A stretch of DNA of 64,000 bases from Niallia circulans NBRC 13626 (GCF_001591585.1 NZ_BCVE01000002.1:248001-312000); one strand, 5' to 3'; counted from the stretch's first letter, positions 45,525 to 54,576 are shown. A program made the numbers and translations. Notes: generated by a model from the letters alone, not told the origin.

Positions 45525-46583
45525 TTACCATTTTTCGATAAAATTTTGGGTATAGTATTTATCAAATACTCCTACTCCAAGATGAGTAAATTTCTCATTT
45601 AATAAACATTCACGATGACCTTTGCTATTTAGCCAACCTTCCATTACCGCGGGAGCATCTGAATACCCTGCTGCGATATTCTCCCCAGCAACTTGATAAA
45701 AGACATCCCCTGCTTTTAAACGATCCTCAAGATCACCATACTTCTCAGATGTATGAGAAAAGTTTTCCGTATCAAACATATCCTTACTATGCCCTAATGC
45801 TACTTCCGCAGTAGGCTGATCCCATTCTACTGTATTGAGCTTGAATCTTTTTCTTAATACATTCGTCATATCTAGAATTTGTCGTTCGTTTCCTTCTTGT
45901 ATTGCTTCATTATTCTTCCCATTACTCTCTGTCTCTAATAATTCTCCCCGATAAACTAACTCGTATGGTCTTAAATGAAGTAACGTTCGAGCATCCATAT
46001 ACCGAATACTTGATAAAGTACCATTAAATTTATCAAAGTATAGCTGTGCATAATAATCACCGATTTGAATGAGAGGGCGGTTATTTATTTCATCCTCCGA
46101 TAATTCAAAACGGTAGGAAGAATTTTCGTAGTTAAAGCTAATATTGGTTTCAATGGGAGTCATTGTATAAATATCTCCAACTTCTTGTCCAATTTTATAA
46201 GGCGTAATATTCACTGAGCTTCCAATTGCATAAATGGTAACTACTTTGTCATCAAGAATTCCAGCTTGAAAATACTTAGAGTCATCCTTATTGAATATCC
46301 ACCAGTCATATTCATAAGCGGAAGGATCAATTCTCGCTGGCTCCCCATACTTCTTTTTAAGTTCACTTGTACTCTTACCGATTAAACTCCCTAACCCTTC
46401 TTTAGGAGTTGGTAAAATTTGCGTATTTTCACTTGCTTCTTTGAGATTATCCTCTACTTTTTTAGGATGATCACCATTTTCAACTAATACATCTGGCTGA
46501 TTATTATCATCAGTTATACTAAAATAGATTCCAATCGCTGATAATACTGCAATAATTATGACAGTTCTTAATAAAATTTTCAG
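45525..46583 (-). CDS. ylbC: CAP-domain protein YlbC, apparent CTG start
   Basis: YlbC is a membrane-anchored or secreted protein with a C-terminal CAP/SCP domain, seen here in LNTVEWDQPTAEVALGHSKD, NFSHTSEKYGDLEDRL, GENIAAGYSDAPAVMEGWL and SKGHRECLLNEKFTHLGVG. The N-terminal half holds a CAP-associated domain. The open frame extends 369 bases upstream of the first common start (GTG 46214) and encodes a hydrophobic N terminus (KILLRTVIIIAVLSAIGIYF). Only a CTG (46583), 6 bases from GGGGGG, precedes it before an in-frame TAG. From CTG the protein is 352 residues, close to the family's size. Confidence 0.85.
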   Translation of the reverse strand: MKILLRTVIIIAVLSAIGIYFSITDDNNQPDVLVENGDHPKKVEDNLKEASENTQILPTPKEGLGSLIGKSTSELKKKYGEPARIDPSAYEYDWWIFNKDDSKYFQAGILDDKVVTIYAIGSSVNITPYKIGQEVGDIYTMTPIETNISFNYENSSYRFELSEDEINNRPLIQIGDYYAQLYFDKFNGTLSSIRYMDARTLLHLRPYELVYRGELLETESNGKNNEAIQEGNERQILDMTNVLRKRFKLNTVEWDQPTAEVALGHSKDMFDTENFSHTSEKYGDLEDRLKAGDVFYQVAGENIAAGYSDAPAVMEGWLNSKGHRECLLNEKFTHLGVGVFDKYYTQNFIEKW

Positions 46584-46742
46584 AGGATTCCCCCCTCTCT
46601 AGCATTGTTTCTATTAATATATGTGGCTTTCTTACTAAATAGTATAACTTACTTTAAATAATTTTAATAGAATAAGTAGTTTTTCAATTATGTAAATAAA
46701 GTTACATTTAAAACCACCCATTTCTCTCTTAGATAGCAAATA

Positions 46743-46774
46743 AAAAATGCTTCTATTTTTTAGAAGCATTTTTT
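46743..46774 (-). terminator. Terminator after the DUF420 gene
   Basis: AAAAATGCTTCTA pairs with TAGAAGCATTTTT around a short T loop and is followed by a T run on the minus strand. It ends 12 bases from the stop of the DUF420 gene. Confidence 0.88.
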
Positions 46775-46785
46775 ACATTTTGATT

Positions 46786-47253
46786 TTAAAAACCTAATAT
46801 TGCTTTAATAACAGATGTCGTTTCTCCTCCATGATAAAAAACATAGAGTAGTAAATAAACTGCTGTTCCTGTAATAGCTGTAATAAACCAAATAATACTT
46901 GTGATCGGTCCTAACTTTCGGTGCTTTGCATATTGCTGCTTATAACCTGTATATAACATAATGATTCCTAATACAGCACCTATTGTTGCCAAGGTGATAT
47001 GAAAAATAAGAAATATAGTATAGTAAATCTTAATATCATCTGGTCCTCCAAAAGAAGTGTTACCAATAAAAATCGTTCTTGATGCATAAATGATGAAAAA
47101 GATTACCGCAAAAATCGCTGCAAATAACATGACAGTCTGGTGTTGTTGTCTTTTTTTCTGCTTAATTAATCCCCAACCAATCGCTACAAAAATGGCACTT
47201 AAAATAATAAACGTAGTACTTATTGTCGGCAATATCGGTAATGTAAATTCCAT
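46786..47253 (-). CDS. ctaM: DUF420 membrane protein, CtaM/YozB-like
   Basis: The 155-residue protein has four to five membrane helices and the DUF420 hallmarks, including histidines in LIFHITLATIGAVLG and KHRKLGPITSIIWF. CtaM/YozB homologues are required for activity of haem-copper oxidases in Bacillus subtilis and Staphylococcus aureus. The neighbour ctaB supports a role in oxidase assembly. No oxidase subunit gene lies nearby, so its partner must be encoded elsewhere. The gap to ctaB (47254-47566) carries only a decayed repeat. Confidence 0.78.
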   Translation of the reverse strand: MEFTLPILPTISTTFIILSAIFVAIGWGLIKQKKRQQHQTVMLFAAIFAVIFFIIYASRTIFIGNTSFGGPDDIKIYYTIFLIFHITLATIGAVLGIIMLYTGYKQQYAKHRKLGPITSIIWFITAITGTAVYLLLYVFYHGGETTSVIKAILGF

Positions 47254-47379
47254 TTAGCTACCCACTCCATAAAGTATTTACCTCTTTGTTTAACAAACTC
47301 CCAAAGTTCCTTTTTTCCATAAGACTGGTTCACAAATTTAGTGTAGGTGACCAAAGCAACCTTGAATGCACACCCTCGA

Positions 47380-47455
47380 TCTTTCTATGAAAGTGAGCTT
47401 TGCTTGATCTCCTCTGTCTCACTAATCCCACCGACGTCTATATGTATTCAGACTC
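47380..47455. repeat. Decayed copy of the GC-rich intergenic repeat
   Basis: Within the gene-free 47254-47566 interval, words such as TCTCACTAATCCCA, GTCTATATGTATTCAG and ACTCCTCCG follow the same order as the right half of the unit at 4760-4806 (CAGATCCCATAGGAGTCTAC then GTGTATTCAGTCTGCTCCG). It is degenerate and lacks the left arm. A separate 11-bp hairpin (TTTCTTATTGG/CCAATAAGAAA) follows near 47479-47520. Confidence 0.5.
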
Positions 47456-47566
47456 CTCCGAATTTCAGGATATTAATGTTTCTTATTGGAAAAAGCATCA
47501 AGCTTTAACCAATAAGAAATCAACCATTATTCTCCTGGAATGTTCTCCCCTAAAAACAAATCCTTT

Positions 47567-48484
47567 TTAGAATAATGTAAATACTACCATTGAGACAAAT
47601 AATATTGTTAAATATTGAATAGAATAAATGAACATTGCTGTTGCCCATTTGTATTCATCTTGCTTTTTACTTGCACGTATTCCAGTAATAACCCAACCGA
47701 TATTTAATAATGTTGCTAATATTAAAAATGGAATACCGATTTGGTATAACAAAAATGGCAGTGGAAATAAAGCAATAATCCATATATACGTATGCCTTTT
47801 TGCTACCTCAAAACCTTTAACAACAGGGAGCATTGGGATTCCTGCTGCTCGGTACTCTTCTGCTCTTCGAATTGCTAAAGAATAAAAATGTGGCGGCTGC
47901 CAAACAAACATAATTAAAAACAAGCTCCAAGCAATAACATGAAGGCCAGGATCAATGGCAGCCCATCCAATTAGTGGTGGAAATGCTCCTGAAAAGCTTC
48001 CTATTACGGTGTTAGATACTAGTCGACGCTTTGTCCACATAGTATAGACAACGACATAGCTAAATGCCCCGATTAAAGCAATGACAGTTGCAGTTATTGT
48101 CGTTAATAATAAGAATAAAGTACCAATGAAGAGAAAACTAAAACCTAAAACAGCAACTTTTGCAGGCTTCACTTTTCCTGTTACTGTCGGTCTTGTCTTC
48201 GTTCTTTCCATTAATGGATCAATATCACGATCGATAAAATTATTTAATACACAGGAACCTGCCATAATTAAGCCTGATCCGATTAGTGTATATAATACTG
48301 TATCAATTCGCTCTAAAAACTTTGCATCTGTGAAAACTATTGCAAGCCAGATTCCAGTAAATACAGTGATTAAATTTGAATTTACGATTCCTATTTTAAT
48401 TAATGCGAGAAAATCCTTCCACGCACTTGTTTCTGATTGTTGATTCGTCAATTTGGCCTCAGGATAAACGCGAGAATTAGCCAT
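47567..48484 (-). CDS. ctaB: Protohaem IX farnesyltransferase (haem O synthase) CtaB
   Basis: CtaB transfers a farnesyl group to haem B, giving haem O for haem-copper oxidases. The 305-residue UbiA-family protein has about eight membrane helices. The prenyl-diphosphate-binding motif NFIDRDIDPLMERTKTRPTV starts near residue 82, and the second loop WTKRRLVSNTVIG-SGAFPPLIGW follows. GGGGAGGCATGATCAA precedes the ATG at 48484. In Bacillus subtilis it is flanked by ctaA and ctaCDEFG; all are absent here. Confidence 0.95.
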   Translation of the reverse strand: MANSRVYPEAKLTNQQSETSAWKDFLALIKIGIVNSNLITVFTGIWLAIVFTDAKFLERIDTVLYTLIGSGLIMAGSCVLNNFIDRDIDPLMERTKTRPTVTGKVKPAKVAVLGFSFLFIGTLFLLLTTITATVIALIGAFSYVVVYTMWTKRRLVSNTVIGSFSGAFPPLIGWAAIDPGLHVIAWSLFLIMFVWQPPHFYSLAIRRAEEYRAAGIPMLPVVKGFEVAKRHTYIWIIALFPLPFLLYQIGIPFLILATLLNIGWVITGIRASKKQDEYKWATAMFIYSIQYLTILFVSMVVFTLF

Positions 48485-48808
48485 TTGATCATGCCTCCCC
48501 TTTCATTACATAGAAAAAGATATCATACTATATAAAATACCGTTCGTTTCATTGTGTCATTATTCACATTTAAACATCATAGCAATGTTAAAAAAGACTC
48601 TTTTGCTATTAAACCATATTTTCATGAATATTTCTCTCTTTTTACGCTAAAAACTTCAGTTGTCACATTATTGGTAAACTTTAACATTCCTCACATCATA
48701 TTCGAAAGCGTTTTACAAACAAAAAGACACTCTATATATTATAGCCTTTTTTAGCAAGGAAGCAAATGAATCAACCTCTTTCCAATAGCATTCATCTATA
48801 AAAAAGAT
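48485..48808. other. Gene-free interval at the expected pycA-ctaA position
   Basis: Between ctaB and the ftsW terminator no frame resembles pyruvate carboxylase or haem A synthase, which sit here in Bacillus subtilis. The sequence is AT rich with no recognised repeat. A short minus-strand frame starting at 48937 overlaps the ftsW end and crosses the ftsW terminator; it looks fortuitous. Confidence 0.5.
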
Positions 48809-48868
48809 AAAAAACCAAAATCCTGATACGAAATACTTTAATATCTTCGTAAATGATTTTGGTTTTTC
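48809..48868 (-). terminator. Terminator after ftsW
   Basis: AAAAACCAAAATC and GATTTTGGTTTTT form a 13-bp stem with an inner hairpin (CGAA...TTCG) and T runs. It lies about 45 bases from the ftsW stop. Confidence 0.8.
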
Positions 48869-48911
48869 TTCAGCTGGAAAACTTATATCCCAGCCATTAT
48901 TATCTAATTGA

Positions 48912-50150
48912 TTAAAAATGACGGTTTGGCCGTACAAAACCTGAAGTAGGCTGCTTTTTCACTGCTATTTCTGCAACATTCTCTTCTTTATGCTTATAAA
49001 CTCTTTCATATTTAACGAACATAGAAACATTAACAAGAATCCCCATACCTATGGACAATTGTAATAAAGACGATCCCCCGTAACTAATAAAAGGTAACGG
49101 GACACCTGTTAATGGTATTAATCCAGAAACTCCTCCAATATTGATAAAAGCTTGGATTCCTATCATACTGGAAATACCGATTGCTAATAAGCTTCCAAAT
49201 GGATCTTTACACTTTAGTCCTGTATAAATCCCTCTTAAAACAATATAGCTTAGTCCTACCACTACAAAGCCTACACCAAAAATCCCCAATTCTTCAGCAA
49301 TTACTGCCATAATAAAATCAGTGTGACCATCTGTTAAGTAACCCAGTTTTTGAACACCTTGACCCAAACCTAGCCCTTTTAGACCACCAGATCCAATAGC
49401 AATAAGAGAGTTACTCATATGGTAACCAGATTCTTGTACAACATCTTCAGCAAAAGGGGAATCCAGAAAAACAAAGATTCTCGCCATTTGCTTTTCAGTG
49501 AAAATGCTTTTTCCTGCTAGCTGGAGGATTAAAACAAGTAATAATAGAAACGCCAAGCCAATCAGCACTAACTTGGACAAGTTTTTCCAGTTCATTCCTG
49601 AACATAAAATAACCGTAGCACCAATCATAAAAATAATCGCTGCCGTACCAAAATCTGGCTGAAGAATAATCAATGCACAAACAATAACCAAATATGCTAG
49701 CGGGGGAACAACTCCCCGATTAAACTCATTTATATACGCCTGCTTTTTAGAGTAAATTGCTGATAAATAAATAATCACAGCCAATTTAACAAACTCAGCT
49801 GGCTGAAGACTAGCTGTTCCAACTTTATACCAGCTTTGCGCATTTCCAAAAACACTACCGAATAAAAAGATTCCACCTAAAAAAATAATTGAGCCAAATA
49901 CCATTGGTACTAATATTTTATTGCTTAACAATGCCTTATATGGAAAAATAGCTACTATCACAAAAGCAATCAAGGCAATGATAATATATTTTAGTTGTCT
50001 TTTATAAAAAAAATCACTGCTGTCTTCTCCATAATATTGGACTGCCGAAACCATGCTGGCACTATAAATCATAATCAATCCAAATAGAATTAAAAGTACC
50101 ATTGCTATAATTAATGTATAATCATACGATTTTAATATCTTCTTTATCAT
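48912..50150 (-). CDS. ftsW: Septal SEDS glycosyltransferase FtsW
   Basis: FtsW polymerises lipid II at the septum, paired with PBP2B. The 412-residue protein has ten membrane helices and the SEDS signatures MIYSASMVSA, NAQSWYKVGTASLQPAEFVK, ILQPDFGTAAII, DGHTDFIMAVIAEELGIFG and VPLPFISYGGSS. A 35-residue charged C-terminal tail distinguishes it from SpoVE in the same window. It follows ylaN as in Bacillus subtilis (ylaO). The ylaN-ftsW gap (50151-50450) holds only a terminator. Confidence 0.94.
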   Translation of the reverse strand: MIKKILKSYDYTLIIAMVLLILFGLIMIYSASMVSAVQYYGEDSSDFFYKRQLKYIIIALIAFVIVAIFPYKALLSNKILVPMVFGSIIFLGGIFLFGSVFGNAQSWYKVGTASLQPAEFVKLAVIIYLSAIYSKKQAYINEFNRGVVPPLAYLVIVCALIILQPDFGTAAIIFMIGATVILCSGMNWKNLSKLVLIGLAFLLLLVLILQLAGKSIFTEKQMARIFVFLDSPFAEDVVQESGYHMSNSLIAIGSGGLKGLGLGQGVQKLGYLTDGHTDFIMAVIAEELGIFGVGFVVVGLSYIVLRGIYTGLKCKDPFGSLLAIGISSMIGIQAFINIGGVSGLIPLTGVPLPFISYGGSSLLQLSIGMGILVNVSMFVKYERVYKHKEENVAEIAVKKQPTSGFVRPNRHF

Positions 50151-50408
50151 TCAACCGCATCCCTTATTCAATCTCCTCATTTAGAGTATTCGTTATGTCT
50201 TATCTTTTTCCTGCTGAAAAGGATAAACTTCTAATTTTCATTCTCTTAAAATATTGGGCCGTCTTCTGTTATTTTTGCTAATTATCATAACAAATTACTT
50301 ATTTTTATCGCTGCTTACGGTCCATTAATAAGTCACTACAAGCTTATGAGATCAAGCGCTTTTGTTCGTATGTACTTCCCTTATTTACAAATAATACACA
50401 TAGCCACT

Positions 50409-50445
50409 AAAAAAACTCAAACAATACATGCTTTTGTTTGAGTTT
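50409..50445 (-). terminator. Terminator after ylaN
   Basis: On the minus strand AAACTCAAACA pairs with TGTTTGAGTTT and runs into TTTTTTAG. It starts 6 bases after the ylaN stop codon. Confidence 0.88.
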
Positions 50446-50450
50446 ACTTT

Positions 50451-50732
50451 TTATTTTCTTATAGATGCTTCGTGCAAAATCGATAGCTCTTTTTCCAATT
50501 CATCTAAAATTTTCTTACCAACCTGTTCTTCTACTAAACCTAATCGAATAGCAAAATCTATCTCTTTAGACAATCCATACATTTGCGTATCCAAAACCTC
50601 TTCATATAGAGGGCATTGTGGCATTGTTAAATTATCCATCTGAACTTTAATTAGTTTTAATATTTTTTCAGCATCTGCTTTCAATAACTCATTTGCTTTT
50701 TCTTTATGATTAATAATCATTTCAGAAGTCAA
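50451..50732 (-). CDS. ylaN: Iron-binding regulator YlaN
   Basis: The 93-residue YlaN family protein has the conserved block [20 protein letters not shown] then [20 protein letters not shown]. YlaN is essential under low iron in Bacillus subtilis and has been reported to bind Fe(II) and relieve Fur repression. The start is a TTG at 50732, 6 bases from GGGGGGATAGGA's purine run; the ATG four codons later is an alternative. Confidence 0.92.
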   Translation of the reverse strand: MTSEMIINHKEKANELLKADAEKILKLIKVQMDNLTMPQCPLYEEVLDTQMYGLSKEIDFAIRLGLVEEQVGKKILDELEKELSILHEASIRK

Positions 50733-51006
50733 TCCTATCCCCCCGTTTCCGAGCGATTATCCTATCTATAAAGTTTAAACTCAACCTAGAAAAATTGCAA
50801 GAACAATCCCTTTTAAAAAATTTAAAAGTTTACATTCTATCATCTCAAATGACAGAAAGACAAGAAAAAGCTATACTTAACGTAACAACTGTTTTAATCT
50901 GCCAATTAAAATTTAGCCGATATAAAATATTTTCTTTTAGAAGCAGCTACTAATTTGCAGAATTTTTTATACATAACAAAGAACACGTTTACGGAGGAGA
51001 TATAAA

Positions 51007-51495
51007 ATGGATAGTATTATTCAAGTTTCTGGGTTGGTAAATTTTCCGATTACTATTGATCCTACTGTCTGGATCTTTGATGATCGAAAACAATCAGCTG
51101 ATACGGTATTTGCCCCAGTTGAAGTAAAGGACGAATTAGAAGCGTATACAAAAGAAGCCTCCAAACACTGGGATCAAGAGATTACAGAGGGAGCCAAAGC
51201 CCCAGAGCAATCCACAAAAACCTATAAAAAAGTGGAAATGCTAACCGGTACCTTCTATATGGCTTTAGCTCCCTTTATAAAAAATGCAGAACCGCAGGAA
51301 GAGGCAACAACTCTTTTAATCACAACAGAAGAGGCAGAATATGCGATTCCTTTAGAAAAAATCGATTCGATCTTCTTATTATTTTGCGTAAAAGGAAAAC
51401 CGCTTACAGAAGATGGTCCTGTACATATTTTTGATCAAACAAAAGGCCCAGATCAAACCCCTATCAAAAATATCAGAGCATTTAAAATTACATAA
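51007..51495 (+). CDS. YlaL-like conserved protein
   Basis: The 162-residue cytoplasmic protein begins IIQVSGLVNFPITIDPTVWI followed by FDDRK and has a conserved MLTGTFYMALAPFIKNAEP block. It lies between ylaN and ylaK, where Bacillus subtilis has ylaL, and I take it for the same family; no reaction is known. The RBS GGAGGAGATATAAA precedes the ATG. The product is acidic and lacks membrane segments. The hairpin TACGCCATCT/AGATGGCGTA at 51513-51542 follows it. Confidence 0.6.
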   Translation: MDSIIQVSGLVNFPITIDPTVWIFDDRKQSADTVFAPVEVKDELEAYTKEASKHWDQEITEGAKAPEQSTKTYKKVEMLTGTFYMALAPFIKNAEPQEEATTLLITTEEAEYAIPLEKIDSIFLLFCVKGKPLTEDGPVHIFDQTKGPDQTPIKNIRAFKIT

Positions 51496-51512
51496 TTGTA
51501 TTCATCCATACA

Positions 51513-51542
51513 TACGCCATCTAGCTATTGGCAGATGGCGTA
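51513..51542. terminator. Hairpin between convergent ylaL-like gene and ylaK
   Basis: TACGCCATCT and AGATGGCGTA form a perfect 10-bp stem with a 10-base loop between two converging genes. T runs are short on both strands, so terminator function is likely but not certain. Confidence 0.55.
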
Positions 51543-51560
51543 ACAATGTTTTACTGTAAA

Positions 51561-52889
51561 TTATAATAAATCTGCGGCAAGCTGCGCTAAAGAAGATCTT
51601 TCCCCTTTAACTAGTTTTACATGACCTGCTAGCGGCTGGTCTTTAAAACGTTCTACTACATAGCTTAATCCATTATTAAAAGCATCTAAATAGGGATGAT
51701 CAATTTGTTCAGGATCTCCCATCAAAACAATCTTACTACCTTCTCCAACCCTTGTTAAAATTGTTTTCACTTCATGCTTCGTTAGGTTTTGGGCCTCATC
51801 AATAATAATAAACTGGTCTGGAATACTTCTTCCTCTAATGTACGTTAATGCCTCCACTTCAATAGATCCCATTCCAGCCAGAATTGCTTCTAACTCTCCT
51901 GGTTTCTTTGTATTAAACAAATACTCAAGATTATCAAAAATAGGCTGCATCCACGGACGTAATTTTTCTTCCTTTTCTCCAGGTAGAAAACCTAAATCCT
52001 TCCCCATCGGTACAATCGGTCTTGCCACTAATAGTTTTTTGTAGTCTCCAAAATCTTCTGTCTGCATTAATCCAGATGCTAATGCCAATAGTGTTTTCCC
52101 TGTACCTGCTTTTCCTATTAATGTCACTAATGGCATATCTTTTTTTAATAGCATTTCAATTGCCATCGTTTGCTGCACATTTCTTGGACGGATTCCCCAA
52201 ATATGCTCATGATCGAACACTAGCTTTTTAACAAACTTCCGCGATGAATCCACAATTGCTAATGCAGAAGAGGAAGATCCCAATACATCCTTTAAAATAA
52301 GAAACTGATTTGGATAGTAATTGCCATTCCCAATTTCCGTAATCGGGAGTTGACCATTTTCATAAAAGTTATTCAACACATCTATGGTTACTTGTACATC
52401 CATAAAACCAGTATATAAATGTTCATTTTCTACTACTCGATCACTTAAAAAATCCTCACTCTTCAAACCAATTGCATCTGCTTTTACACGGACAAGTGTA
52501 TCTTTACTAACAAGAATAACGGTTCGTCCATTTTCTTTTTTACTTTCTTCTATTGATAAATTTTTTGCGACTGCTAATATGCGATTATCATTTGTTTTTT
52601 CTACAAATATTTCTTGGAGTTCGTGAAAAGAACGGTGATTTAATTCTATCCGTAAAGTTCCACCATTCTCCAATGGAATTTTATCGTGCAACTTTCCTGA
52701 CTCTCTTAAGTTATCGATCAATCTAGATATTTGCCTTGCGTTCCTTCCGATTTCATCCATGTACCGTTTTTTGCTGTCTACCTCTTCTAAAGCTACTGCT
52801 GGAATTACTACATCATTGTCACTAAAAGAAAAAATAGAATAAGGATCTTGTAACAAGACATTTGTATCCAATACGTAAATTTTACTCAA
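51561..52889 (-). CDS. ylaK: PhoH2-type PIN-ATPase YlaK
   Basis: The 442-residue protein fuses an N-terminal PIN ribonuclease domain (KIYVLDTNVLLQDPYSIFSF, with acidic residues in VALEEVDSKKRYMDE and TNDNRILAVA) to a C-terminal PhoH ATPase. The Walker A motif is LIGKAGTGKTLLALA near residue 260 and the Walker B motif IIIDEAQNLT near 366. PhoH2 proteins are RNA helicase/RNases. The start is a TTG at 52889 behind AGGGGGCATCGGT. A palindrome GGTAAAA/TTTTACC lies about 70 bases upstream. Confidence 0.92.
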   Translation of the reverse strand: MSKIYVLDTNVLLQDPYSIFSFSDNDVVIPAVALEEVDSKKRYMDEIGRNARQISRLIDNLRESGKLHDKIPLENGGTLRIELNHRSFHELQEIFVEKTNDNRILAVAKNLSIEESKKENGRTVILVSKDTLVRVKADAIGLKSEDFLSDRVVENEHLYTGFMDVQVTIDVLNNFYENGQLPITEIGNGNYYPNQFLILKDVLGSSSSALAIVDSSRKFVKKLVFDHEHIWGIRPRNVQQTMAIEMLLKKDMPLVTLIGKAGTGKTLLALASGLMQTEDFGDYKKLLVARPIVPMGKDLGFLPGEKEEKLRPWMQPIFDNLEYLFNTKKPGELEAILAGMGSIEVEALTYIRGRSIPDQFIIIDEAQNLTKHEVKTILTRVGEGSKIVLMGDPEQIDHPYLDAFNNGLSYVVERFKDQPLAGHVKLVKGERSSLAQLAADLL

Positions 52890-53110
52890 ACCGATGCCCC
52901 CTGCTCTAAAACGTCATATATTGCTGCACTTATCCGTGTAACGGAAAGAACCTTGGTAAAATATATGTTTTACCGCATAAAGATAGAAGATATTTTGCAC
53001 AATAAAGAAAGAGGAAGTGTAAAAAATCATAAAAATGCTCATTTCCACCTACAAATCAGGGAAATGTACACTTTTAAATGTAGTTCTTCAATATTAAAGG
53101 AGGGAATTTT

Positions 53111-53719
53111 ATGAAAAAATGGTTTTTCTTCATCGCAGTCCTTTTTCTTCTTGCAGGATGTACAAATAATAACGCAGAAAATAACCAGCAATCTGAGAAT
53201 AGAGAAAACAGCCCTCAAGTTACAAATGTAAAAAATTCTACCAACCAAAGGGTTGACCGTAAGACTGGACAGGATATCGCCAAAAGGCTCGTAGCTCTTG
53301 CAACAAGCATTGATAATGTTAATGATGCAACAGCGGTAGTAATCGGTAAATATGCGCTCGTAGGAATTGATATCAACGCAGACTTAGATCGTTCTGAGGT
53401 TGGTTCAATAAAATATGCGGTAGCCGAGAGTTTAAAAAACGATCCTGATGGCGCTAATGCTGTTGTCATTGCCGACCCTGACATTAATGCAAGACTGAAA
53501 GAAATTGGGGAAGATATTCAAAACGGAAAGCCTATTCAAGGCATATTCAATGAATTAGCTGATATTAGCGGCAGACTTATCCCAGAGGTACCAGCGGATA
53601 TGATTCGAAATGAGCCAGATAGAGATCTCAAAAAACCAGATGAAAAATTGAATGATAAAGAAGAAAAAGAGTTGAAAAATGACCAAGATGAACAATCAAA
53701 TAATCATATAAGAGATTAA
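53111..53719 (+). CDS. ylaJ: YhcN/YlaJ family sporulation lipoprotein
   Basis: The 202-residue protein has a lipoprotein signal (MKKWFFFIAVLFLLAGC) with the lipid-attachment cysteine at residue 17. An Asn-rich linker and the YhcN/YlaJ domain follow (TGQDIAKRLVALATSIDNVN, then YALVGIDINADLDRSEVGSI). The C terminus is highly charged. Homologues are spore inner-membrane lipoproteins that affect germination. AAGGAGGGAATTTT precedes the ATG. It is divergent from ylaK, as in Bacillus subtilis. Confidence 0.92.
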   Translation: MKKWFFFIAVLFLLAGCTNNNAENNQQSENRENSPQVTNVKNSTNQRVDRKTGQDIAKRLVALATSIDNVNDATAVVIGKYALVGIDINADLDRSEVGSIKYAVAESLKNDPDGANAVVIADPDINARLKEIGEDIQNGKPIQGIFNELADISGRLIPEVPADMIRNEPDRDLKKPDEKLNDKEEKELKNDQDEQSNNHIRD

Positions 53720-53789
53720 AATTCGATTTTCTATATGATTATATATTATAATGTGCCTATAATCTATTTTATGATTAGAGGTGCAAGTA

Positions 53790-53990
53790 TTGAAAGTTAA
53801 ATGTGTGATATGTGATAAAATTGAAGATATAGACGAAAACTCCTTTCAGGCAAAACGACTACGAAATCGCCCAATTCATACGTATATGTGTAATGAGTGT
53901 GACGATAGAATCGCCAAAAACACAAAAAAAAGAATCGATTCGGGTAACTTTGTTCTTTATCAAAACAAAACTCAAGAAGATGATTGGTAA
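53790..53990 (+). CDS. ylaI: YlaI family zinc-binding-type protein
   Basis: The 66-residue protein has two CxxC pairs, VKCVICDKIEDID at the start and YMCNECDDRIA near residue 40, consistent with one zinc site. RLRNRPIHTYMC is the family signature. The function is unknown. The TTG at 53790 is 6 bases behind GAGGTG; a GTG nine bases upstream lies in that site. It follows ylaJ. Confidence 0.88.
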   Translation: MKVKCVICDKIEDIDENSFQAKRLRNRPIHTYMCNECDDRIAKNTKKRIDSGNFVLYQNKTQEDDW

Positions 53991-54008
53991 GTAGACAAGC
54001 ATTTTAAA

Positions 54009-54045
54009 TAAAAAGAAGATCTTTTACCTAAGGTCTTCTTTTTTA
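54009..54045. terminator. Convergent terminator between ylaI and the cupin gene
   Basis: AAAAAGAAGATC and GGTCTTCTTTTTT form a stem with T runs on both strands. The right arm touches the cupin stop codon. Confidence 0.85.
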
Positions 54046-54408
54046 TATGTTCTTCTCTTTTAAACGCATCATTAATGCTGGCATTATCTCTTCACTTTCA
54101 ATAACAATGGCTGTTAACCCTAGATCTGTTTTCGTTTCATGCCATTCCTTTTTATCCCAGTATACCGCATCTCCACTTCTAACTTGAAACCATTCATTCT
54201 TTTCTCCTCGAACATAGCCTACGCCGCTAACGATTAACAGAAGTTGTGGTATTACAGCTTGATGTAAACCAATAATCCCATTTTCTTCAAGATACATACA
54301 TCCAATATGAGCTTCTTTCTTAGTTTCCACTATACGACTCATAATAAAATAGGAATTATATTGAGTGATTTGCTTACCATATTCTTTATTAAATTGAAAA
54401 ATTTTCAT
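54043..54408 (-). CDS. Small cupin-domain protein
   Basis: The 121-residue protein is a single cupin barrel. Conserved positions appear in YLEENGIIGLHQAVIPQLLL and in RSGDAVYWDKKEWHET, with GVGYVRGEKNEW between. One of the usual metal histidines is hard to place, so it may be a sugar or ligand binder. GGGAGGAACAGA precedes the ATG at 54408. I do not recognise a Bacillus subtilis counterpart in this region. Confidence 0.75.
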   Translation of the reverse strand: MKIFQFNKEYGKQITQYNSYFIMSRIVETKKEAHIGCMYLEENGIIGLHQAVIPQLLLIVSGVGYVRGEKNEWFQVRSGDAVYWDKKEWHETKTDLGLTAIVIESEEIMPALMMRLKEKNI

Positions 54409-54576
54409 TCTGTTCCTCCCTTTCCTTTATTTACTAATTATAAATTAGAGATGGGTTGAAGAAAACACCTAATTTATTTTTGAAATATGTGCTTCTATTA
54501 CGATTGGAGATTGGGTTTAACTTATGAGAGCTACGAGAGATGGTCTCCATGACCTTTTACTCTGATTTCTTTGTCC

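Noticed and set aside
48713-48937. 74-codon minus-strand frame between ctaB and ftsW
   Set aside because: It overlaps the end of ftsW in another frame and includes the ftsW terminator hairpin; no convincing RBS or family resemblance.
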